Of a DNA stretch of 64,000 nt, positions 61,401 through 64,000 are shown piece by piece. The position numbers and the translations under genes were made by a program. This DNA comes from Branchiostoma floridae. Its lineage: Eukaryota; Chordata; Leptocardii; Amphioxiformes; Branchiostomatidae. How positions within the stretch are numbered: the first letter of the stretch is position 1; each line of letters begins with the position of its first letter. The stretch spans positions 4,512,645-4,576,644 of the forward strand of contig NC_049988.1 of the NCBI RefSeq assembly GCF_000003815.2. The letters are read 5' to 3'. The notes below the pieces were generated by a model, which made no database searches, was not told the DNA's origin, and was given only the letters and a program-made list of their open reading frames with translations.

Positions 61401-64000
61401 TACATACGATGACCAATTTCTTTCACAATTGATAAATTCGTTGTTCCTTTTTCAATCTGTTGAAGTGCAGCAGTAATTGGTTCCATACTAGTTTAGAGGT
61501 CATCCTCCTGATTGTTGTGATAATAATTGCACTTCCTTTACTTCTTGTGTTCCAGTGTCAGCATGTTGTGAACAAGCAGCAGCTTGGTTCATCCTCCTGA
61601 TTGTTGTGATAGTAATTGCACTTCCTTTACTACTTGTGTTCCACAGCATGTTGTGAACAAGCAGCAGCTTGGTAACGGGGACATCGCTAAGCAGCCCCGC
61701 CCCGAGCCCCACCCTGAGGAGACGGAGGAGGAGCTAAAGGAACACACCCAGGTCACCGTCAAACAGGAGCCGCTCGACAGCGACGAGGAAAACGAAGAGG
61801 TCAGGGGTCATGTTTGACTTTTAGCGTTCTTTTTTTTCATTCGTTCAATTGAACCTCTGTAGTGCCAAGTTGTAGCCTGGGTACCATCCGGGTAGTACTT
61901 CACTAGTCTGTTTGGTTTTGCTACCTGTCTGGAGACCTGCGCATTCAAACCTTTTGGTGGTGATGTCAGTTAAGGAGCAAATTAAAGAATGGGTTCTAGA
62001 ATGCTTGTTCGATGACAACAGGCCGTCATGCAAGAGGACGGAGGGCTTTTTTGGGTGTTCAAACACATTCCTTAATTCGCTAATGTGTAAGAACGAATCA
62101 GCACCCTCGTCCAAAGATTCCAGAAGTTAACGTGGTCAAGATTCCAGTGTTACAGTGTTACAGCATTCACAGTGTTACCCAACCTGCAGTTCTTTTGTTC
62201 CTCACAAGGAGCGCACATGCACAGTCCTCCAAAGTTTGGCATTGATATCCATTCCATTATTTCACCCTAACCGCTTAACATTGGTAATAATGATTTGCTC
62301 TTCATGGAAATTAATTGATCAAATTGTCTTTTTCATTTATTTTGTAGGAGGAATCCTGTCGGCAGTTAGATATGAATATTGACGGTGAGTTCCGAACCAT
62401 TTTAAACCTTCCATAGATTGTGAAATTTGCGCTGGTAAAAGGGAAAAACTTTTGCATGTTTATATCAAATTCTAGTTAATTTATGTATCAACATACAACT
62501 TAACATGTAATGGAAAAAGAAGTAAGCCTAGCAACATGCATGGTTTTTACAGAAATTCGTGTATATATTACTAACTTGTCATGTTATTTTTTACTACAGG
62601 GACTAGCACTCACAGACCACTATCCAGAGCTCAGTCATCGCCGGCAACATACAACTCTGTCAAATCTGTCTTTACCACAGGTGAGTCACTTTTAGTCACA
62701 AAATCCAAAAGTTCTTGGTTTGAAGCCTCAGCAGGCCCCAATGGATAATATGGTTCATCTGGAAAATGGCAACTTCAGTGAAAATGAGCACCTTGTTTCT
62801 GTTAGAGATTCAGACGTTCTCTCAAATGAGACATAACGCCGACTATCCTATGTTTGACATATGTTGGGGGATAATCTTATAATGTTTCTATAAATTTGTA
62901 CTATTGTAATACTTTTTGATAACATACATGTAACATCCATTGGCATAATACCGGTCGGTTTACTGCAATTTCTCAAGCAATGCTAATTTGGCAAATGATC
63001 AACGCATCATTTTCTCCAGTTACATGTTGCTGTTACAGCTTACCTTTGTCACTTCTTCTGTGTAAATAATTTTGTCTCTCTGGTCCTGCTAAAAACATAA
63101 TATCGTAATTGGAACACACCGCGGAATTGCACGGAGAACGGGCGCGTGGTTGGAAGGGGGTGCACTATACCGGTCGAACGAAACACGGCACAATTAACTG
63201 CCGCTATGTACCTTTATACATCCTCTGTTGTTCCTTTCTTTCCTGTTAGTAGTTGCACAAAACAAAAATCTGCATGAGCATACAAAAAGTCATGAGAAAA
63301 TGGGCGTATACTGACAAAAATTTTCATTTAATTTTGGTCCGTCACAACCGCTATGACGTAAAACTTTACTGCTGGCCGTAGCATTAAAAATGGCGGGAAA
63401 ATGGCGGCGTACGTTCAATTTGACCCATTCAGCCGTAGATCTGGGCGATAATGCAACGGTTCCTCACACTTTTACACGAGTTGTAGGTCACCAAAAGAAA
63501 TTCAAGATTGCTGTTGAATCATGATCGTCTTGTGCCGTGAGCACATGTGATTATTATCTACAAATCTGGCGATGAACGTGACAGTGTGTTTCTCCCACGA
63601 CGAGCTCGCCTGCCCCGAAAATGACCTGAAAACTTTTGGCCTTGTTGTCTTCGAATGCATTGTTATCGATGCTTTGTAAATTATGTATTGGACACCTAGA
63701 TGTCTGAAGTCTGCATACCTCAGAAATAACTATTGTTGCATGTGTAGATCTCTTTAAGTTCCACTATTTTTAATCGACCGGTATAAGGCTTATGACCGGT
63801 ATTATGCCAATGCATGTTATGCATACCATCCTGATTTCAAACATTTAGCAAGCTAGAAAAGGGTAGCTGTTTGGTGAAAATTTGTGAGGATTATTTGAGG
63901 GAAAGTTCCTTAAGCATCCTTAGAGGGGTGTTAACATGAAGGTTACATTTGCCCCCCCTCCTCAGGAGTTGTGTACGACCCCCTGATGCTGAAGCACTCG
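40462..64000 (+). CDS. HDAC4/5/7/9: Class IIa histone deacetylase (HDAC4/5/7/9 ortholog), 16 exons, 3' part beyond the window
   Basis: Transcriptional co-repressor that binds MEF2 in the nucleus and shuttles to the cytoplasm when phosphorylated and bound by 14-3-3 (family knowledge). The gene model joins 16 exons with canonical AG/GT borders and consistent phases: 40462-40483, 41411-41655, 44226-44318, 47469-47577, 48543-48660, 49291-49412, 50005-50130, 51126-51238, 56538-56681, 57684-57939, 60184-60307, 60851-60956, 61647-61799, 62348-62384, 62600-62680, 63966-64000. They total 1884 nt, 628 codons, with no internal stop. In order they encode a Gln-rich coiled coil (about 44-156), MEF2-binding helix (163-176), 14-3-3 site S238 plus basic NLS (245-264), PxLPxI (343-348), 14-3-3 site S498, SUMO site K565, 14-3-3 site S602 and the first residues of the deacetylase domain (617-628). 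Human HDAC4 has the same order. Which vertebrate paralog is closest cannot be told. Splice sites are predicted by eye; there is no transcript evidence. Confidence 0.93.
40968..41185. mobile_element. MITE with TIR around GCTGGTTCACCTTTATCC, copy 2 (intron 1)
   Basis: TAATGCTAGTTCACCTTTAT pairs with ATAAAGGTGAACCAGCCTTA. Opposite orientation to 23348-23571. Confidence 0.8.
41411..41655 (+). CDS. HDAC4/5/7/9: HDAC exon 2 (residues 8-89): N-terminal linker and start of Gln-rich coiled coil
   Basis: The acceptor follows a C-rich tract (AG 41409-41410); the donor GTATAG is at 41656. After a Pro/Gly-rich linker, a Gln/Glu/Leu-rich helix begins near residue 44 and runs to residue 89, ending HLHLQK. 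This part aligns with the HDAC4 segment that reads LSRQHEAQLHEH in human. The last 31 residues (59-89) are a near copy of the whole of exon 3. Met14 is a possible internal start if exon 1 is not used. The exon enters in phase 1 and ends in phase 0. Confidence 0.92.
42104..42752. mobile_element. TA-flanked element, GGGTGGGTACCGGTAC family
   Basis: GGGGTGGGTACC pairs with GGTACCCACCTC; TA on both sides (42102-42103, 42753-42754). Contains stacked GGTCCAG/GGACCTG words and a nested CTGTAAATGC MITE. Confidence 0.75.
42421..42628. mobile_element. Fold-back MITE, family CTGTAAATGC, copy 5, nested
   Basis: TA-flanked (42419-42420, 42629-42630), CTGTAAATGC to GCATTTACAG; the best preserved copy, interior nearly self-complementary. 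Confidence 0.9.
44226..44318 (+). CDS. HDAC4/5/7/9: HDAC exon 3 (residues 90-120): duplicated coiled-coil exon
   Basis: The exon is 93 nt, phase 0 at both ends, so it can be included or skipped without breaking the frame. The acceptor is TTCGCTCCAG at 44216-44225; the donor GTAGCT starts at 44319. Its 31 residues match the last 31 of exon 2 without gaps at 25 positions, while many codons differ synonymously, so the duplication is old but kept under selection. Vertebrate HDAC4 as I know it has one such segment. The 31 residues equal four heptads plus three, so adding the exon would shift coiled-coil register. The exon's 3' end seeds a tandem array in the next intron. Confidence 0.9.
44300..45248 (+). 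repeat. Tandem array seeded by the 3' edge of HDAC exon 3 (intron 3)
   Basis: CTGTCATCTCACGAC recurs at 44323, 44481, 44661, 44826, 44991 and 45165 (spacing 158-180). Each unit starts with a remnant of exon 3 (CAGCTGCACCTACAGAAG or a deleted form) and, in several units, the donor GTAG/GTAC. Confidence 0.93.
45249..45588 (+). repeat. Dispersed repeat R1, copy 3, inserted in the exon-3 array
   Basis: Bounded by CTTTTAGCC and AGCTAAAAG. On both sides the array unit continues (GTGCCTTATG before, GTATGTTTTCTTTGTGGGCA after), as in the first unit where the two parts adjoin. Confidence 0.75.
45644..45892. mobile_element. hAT-type MITE with 8-bp target duplication (intron 3)
   Basis: CAGGGTTGTAGCCAGC pairs with GCTGGCTACAACCCTG; ATTCATAA lies on both sides (45636-45643, 45893-45900). 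Confidence 0.93.
46483..46960 (-). pseudogene. Remnant of a non-LTR retrotransposon (CR1/L2-like), 3' end of the ORF
   Basis: On the minus strand 46704-46830 reads [17 protein letters not shown] then [17 protein letters not shown]. This is the typical end of CR1/L2-type reverse-transcriptase proteins (RSFxYSGAxLWNSLP...SLxSFK). Downstream, a 3' tail with AATAAA lies near 46483. The frame is broken beyond this stretch. The assignment is from family memory. Confidence 0.6.
47469..47577 (+). CDS. HDAC4/5/7/9: HDAC exon 4 (residues 121-156): end of Gln-rich coiled coil
   Basis: The acceptor TTTTTCCAG ends at 47468; the donor GTAAAT begins at 47578. It encodes a highly charged Gln/Glu/Lys/Arg helix ending in a lysine cluster (KKKEN). 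It corresponds to the end of the human HDAC4 glutamine-rich domain just before the MEF2-binding segment, but is shorter than the human counterpart. It ends in phase 1; the split Ser codon is completed by exon 5. Confidence 0.92.
47966..48512. mobile_element. TA-flanked element of the GGGTGGGTACCGGTAC family (intron 4)
   Basis: GGGGTGTTTGCCAGTAC pairs imperfectly with GTACCGGTACCCAGCC, with TA at both edges. It shares GGACCGGTCC, GATGTTGGACC and GAAAATGAACA with 15599-16345. Ends 30 bp before exon 5. Confidence 0.65.
48543..48660 (+). CDS. HDAC4/5/7/9: HDAC exon 5 (residues 157-196): MEF2-binding helix
   Basis: It encodes [17 protein letters not shown], which matches human HDAC4 ASTEVKMKLQEFVLNKK, the amphipathic helix that docks on MEF2; V164, L168, F171 and L173 keep the hydrophobic face. 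The acceptor lies in a C-rich tract ending at 48542; the donor GTCAGT starts at 48661. It is phase 1 in and phase 2 out. A transposon-like element ends only 30 bp upstream (48512), so part of the branch-point region may come from it. Confidence 0.95.
48661..49290 (+). other. HDAC intron 5; nothing else seen
   Basis: Around 48930-49000 there is a remnant with CTGGGGGCATCCTGAAAATTT and CCTCAAAAGCAGTATTTCCT-like words resembling the interior of 45644-45892, without ends. Confidence 0.45.
49291..49412 (+). CDS. HDAC4/5/7/9: HDAC exon 6 (residues 196-237): linker into the first 14-3-3 site
   Basis: The acceptor TGTTTTCCAG ends at 49290; the donor GTAGGA starts at 49413. After a Met/Ala/Gly-rich linker the exon ends DFPLRKT, as in human HDAC4 just before S246. 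The Ala codon of RKTASEP is split between exons 6 and 7 (phase 1). Confidence 0.94.
49413..50004 (+). other. HDAC intron 6; nothing else seen
   Basis: AT-rich, no repeat ends or extra exons recognised. Confidence 0.5.
50005..50130 (+). CDS. HDAC4/5/7/9: HDAC exon 7 (residues 237-278): 14-3-3 site 1 and nuclear localisation signal
   Basis: It encodes [19 protein letters not shown] followed by [10 protein letters not shown], almost identical to human HDAC4. S238 matches HDAC4 S246, a CaMK/AMPK-family phosphorylation site bound by 14-3-3. The Arg/Lys cluster 245-264 is the bipartite-type NLS and also lies in the MEF2/14-3-3 control region. The acceptor CATCGCAG ends at 50004; the donor GTGAGC starts at 50131. 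It is phase 1 at both ends. Confidence 0.96.
50131..51125 (+). other. HDAC intron 7, ending in a LINE-like 3' tail
   Basis: 51058-51107 repeats the TAGCCCTCGGGCA-ACTTGCAA motif of 608-655, probably the 3' end of a retrotransposon; the exon 8 acceptor follows 18 bp later. Confidence 0.45.
51126..51238 (+). CDS. HDAC4/5/7/9: HDAC exon 8 (residues 279-316): Ser/Pro-rich linker
   Basis: It contains [16 protein letters not shown], matching the [10 protein letters not shown] of human HDAC4. The exon 7-8 junction creates SIDLS (278-282), similar to a PxDLS CtBP-binding motif but without the proline. The acceptor GTGTGTCTAG ends at 51125; the donor GTACGA starts at 51239. The exon is squeezed between a LINE-like tail ending about 18 bp upstream and a large TTAA-type element starting 23 bp downstream. 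Confidence 0.93.
52412..52825. other. Assembly gap, 414 N
   Basis: Lies at the inner end of the left arm of the inverted repeat, where the tandem units repeat; assembly failure is expected here. Confidence 0.99.
53548..53661 (+). mobile_element. Short 5'-truncated retroposon with 13-bp target duplication
   Basis: ATTTTGTAATAAT occurs on both sides (53535-53547 and 53662-53674). The insert ends in a GAT-repeat tail, as in RTE-like LINEs, and is GC-rich against AT-rich flanks. It is nested in the 51262-55812 element. Confidence 0.75.
55858..56190. mobile_element. Possible degenerate GGTCC/GTACCTG-family element (intron 8)
   Basis: Stacked GGTCCAGGACCAGACC and GTACCTGTACCTG words resemble the interior of 42104-42752; ends not resolved. 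Confidence 0.35.
56538..56681 (+). CDS. HDAC4/5/7/9: HDAC exon 9 (residues 317-364): ankyrin-adaptor (PxLPxI) motif
   Basis: It encodes [14 protein letters not shown] (339-352), matching human HDAC4 [15 protein letters not shown]343-S-L-P-N-I348 is the PxLPxI motif that binds the ankyrin repeats of ANKRA2/RFXANK (family knowledge). The acceptor TTTTTATCAG ends at 56537; the donor GTGAGA starts at 56682. Phase 0 at both ends, 144 nt, so it is a possible cassette exon. A small hAT-like element begins 16 bp after the donor. Confidence 0.95.
56698..56997. mobile_element. GTGCACC-family hAT-like MITE, 5-bp target duplication (intron 9)
   Basis: Ends CAGGGCTCGAAATAC and GAATTTCCAGCCCTG; CATAA on both sides (56693-56697, 56998-57002). 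Reverse orientation relative to 38570. Starts 16 bp after the exon 9 donor. Confidence 0.9.
57003..57683 (+). other. Rest of HDAC intron 9: possible LINE 3' end and a short duplication
   Basis: 57120-57336 ends in AATAAAGCCTCTAAAGCCTCT, typical of a LINE 3' tail but without visible coding sequence. 57454-57551 holds two copies of CCAGAAT(C/T)CTGG-ACCCTGA-CCAGAATGTACGTC about 55 bp apart. Confidence 0.4.
57684..57939 (+). CDS. HDAC4/5/7/9: HDAC exon 10 (residues 365-449 plus one base): divergent linker
   Basis: This is the longest exon in the window (256 nt), GC-rich unlike the introns. It encodes an Ala/Leu/Met-rich stretch ending [18 protein letters not shown], with no motif I can match to vertebrate HDAC4. 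The acceptor CTTCGACAG ends at 57683; the donor GTAGGG starts at 57940. Phase 0 in, phase 1 out. The last about 50 nt plus donor and following intron have been copied in tandem three times downstream. Confidence 0.9.
57889..59900 (+). repeat. Tandem copies of the exon 10 3' edge (about 140-bp unit), one interrupted
   Basis: CCTTGGAACAGCAGGGCATT or variants occur at 57889 (exon), 58029, 58170 and 59814. Each is followed by GTGCAGCATCT and GAACCTG(C/T)TAGA. Copies 2 and 3 have ATAG in place of the GTAG donor; copy 4 keeps GTAG. The unit between copies 3 and 4 carries a transposon. Confidence 0.92.
58283..59786. mobile_element. 1.5-kb palindromic (fold-back) element with TTAA target duplication (intron 10)
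   Basis: Ends AGGACAGCATCAGAAAATTT and exact complement; TTAA at 58279-58282 and 59787-59790. Arms of about 640 bp (58283 to about 58920 and about 59130-59786) nearly mirror each other. The arms are CpG-rich and include TGACGTCA-like and CAATGGCGG words. Neighbouring tandem units show the uninterrupted target GATGTTAAAATGTTCAG. No transposase. Confidence 0.92.
60184..60307 (+). CDS. HDAC4/5/7/9: HDAC exon 11 (residues 450-490 plus two bases): Ser/Thr-rich linker
   Basis: The open frame is continuous with exons 10 and 12 only in this phase (1 in, 2 out). The acceptor TCTGATTACAG ends at 60183; the donor GTAAGG starts at 60308. It encodes a Ser/Thr-rich linker ending IPRRLH, whose basic end aligns with the HDAC4 segment before the second 14-3-3 site. 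The central part is not conserved by eye. Confidence 0.85.
60536..60794 (-). mobile_element. tRNA-derived SINE, copy 2 (intron 11)
   Basis: On the minus strand: A-box-like TAGCCAATTGGGTAG, B-box GAGTTCGATCCCC, body ACATGCTGCTTTCTTTGC, and a (CTTTAA)-type 3' tail ending near 60536. Same order as 2150-2300. Confidence 0.8.
60851..60956 (+). CDS. HDAC4/5/7/9: HDAC exon 12 (residues 491-526): second 14-3-3 site
   Basis: It encodes [12 protein letters not shown], matching human HDAC4 PLGRTQSAPLPQ; S498 corresponds to HDAC4 S467 and keeps Arg at -3. A His/Gln-rich helix follows ([20 protein letters not shown]). The acceptor CCGTACAG ends at 60850; the donor GTGGGT starts at 60957. Phase 2 in, phase 0 out. 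Confidence 0.96.
60957..61499 (+). other. HDAC intron 12, first part; nothing else seen
   Basis: No repeat ends or exons recognised before the duplicated acceptor at 61500. Confidence 0.5.
61500..61673 (+). repeat. Tandem duplication of the exon 13 acceptor and 5' edge
   Basis: Two units (61500-61588, 61589-61673) share TCATCCTCCTGATTGTTGTG, TGCACTTCCTTTACT, CTTGTGTTCCA and CATGTTGTGAACAAGCAGCA. The upstream unit has the acceptor TTCCAGTGTCAG, but its frame meets a TGA 36 nt into the copied exon, so only the second is a usable exon start. Confidence 0.93.
61647..61799 (+). CDS. HDAC4/5/7/9: HDAC exon 13 (residues 527-577): acidic segment with SUMO site
   Basis: It encodes [12 protein letters not shown], matching the human HDAC4 [12 protein letters not shown], then [12 protein letters not shown]565 sits in a V-K-Q-E SUMO consensus followed by acidic residues, equivalent to HDAC4 K559. 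The acceptor TTCCACAG ends at 61646; the donor GTCAGG starts at 61800. Phase 0 at both ends, 153 nt. The first 27 nt of the exon and its upstream acceptor are duplicated just upstream. Confidence 0.96.
61800..62347 (+). other. HDAC intron 13; nothing else seen
   Basis: Short frames only; TAGCCTGGGTACCATCC at 61873 resembles words near 14924 and may be a repeat remnant. Confidence 0.4.
62348..62384 (+). CDS. HDAC4/5/7/9: HDAC exon 14 (residues 578-589 plus one base): small exon
   Basis: A 37-nt exon with acceptor TTTTGTAG ending at 62347 and a strong donor GTGAGT at 62385. It encodes [12 protein letters not shown] and is needed to pass from phase 0 (exon 13) to phase 1 (exon 15). It is much shorter than the equivalent vertebrate region, which has a Gln-rich helix here. 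An alternative acceptor nearby cannot be excluded. Confidence 0.8.
62600..62680 (+). CDS. HDAC4/5/7/9: HDAC exon 15 (residues 590-616): third 14-3-3 site
   Basis: It encodes [11 protein letters not shown], identical to human HDAC4 around S632; S602 is the third 14-3-3 serine. It ends with FTT just before the deacetylase domain, as in human. The acceptor TTTACTACAG ends at 62599; the donor GTGAGT starts at 62681. Phase 1 at both ends, 81 nt. Confidence 0.96.
62939..63811. mobile_element. 873-bp inverted-repeat element in intron 15
   Basis: ATTGGCATAATACCGGTC pairs exactly with GACCGGTATTATGCCAAT. The interior is partly CpG-rich (63120-63200, 63360-63440) without coding potential. Target duplication not resolved. 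Confidence 0.7.
63966..64000 (+). CDS. HDAC4/5/7/9: HDAC exon 16, truncated by window edge (residues 617-628): start of deacetylase domain
   Basis: The acceptor CCCCCTCCTCAG ends at 63965. It encodes [12 protein letters not shown], matching human GLVYDTLMLKHQ, the first strand of the catalytic domain. Zinc-binding residues, the class IIa Tyr-to-His change and the C-terminal export signal lie beyond the window. Confidence 0.95.

Overview
This is a fragment of an animal draft genome (two N-gaps: 23216-23315 and 52412-52825). It most likely comes from a cephalochordate, an amphioxus of the Branchiostoma type. That rests on one recognisable gene resembling the single pre-duplication ancestor of vertebrate HDAC4/5/7/9, and on a very dense load of short DNA transposons, including a fold-back family whose ends read TA-CTGTAAATGC and whose interior is rich in CACCGCGAA. 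The genus is inferred from memory of such genomes; no search was run.

The only gene I can support lies on the + strand from about 40048 to the right edge and continues past it. It is a class IIa histone deacetylase. I could join 16 exons with matching splice phases into 628 codons. They cover the N-terminal glutamine-rich coiled coil, the MEF2-binding helix, the basic nuclear-localisation segment, three 14-3-3 phosphoserine sites (S238, S498, S602 in my numbering), the PxLPxI ankyrin-adaptor motif and a SUMO site. The last exon, cut by the window edge, begins the deacetylase domain, so all catalytic residues lie outside the window. The visible part is the regulatory half of the protein: it binds MEF2 on DNA, and phosphorylation and 14-3-3 binding move the protein to the cytoplasm.

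Bases 1-40047 hold no gene I can support. They are mobile and tandem repeats: a 6.3-kb nested pair of TA-flanked inverted-repeat elements (3160-9430) with an inner-element-free relative at 24017-25249; a satellite of about 19 units of about 170 bp (17285-22345) split by a 1.84-kb hAT-type element with an 8-bp target duplication; arrays of about 155, 99, 174 and 75 bp units; and several MITE families.

The gene's introns are also full of elements. These include a 4.55-kb inverted-repeat element in intron 8, a 1.5-kb palindromic TTAA element in intron 10 whose uninterrupted target can be read next to it, a SINE, LINE remnants and small hAT-like elements, several starting within 16-30 bp of a splice site. 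Three exon boundaries (3' edge of exon 3, 3' edge of exon 10, 5' edge of exon 13) have been copied in tandem into the adjoining intron. Exon 3 itself is an ancient duplicate of the end of exon 2 (25 of 31 residues identical), which lengthens the coiled coil relative to vertebrate proteins.
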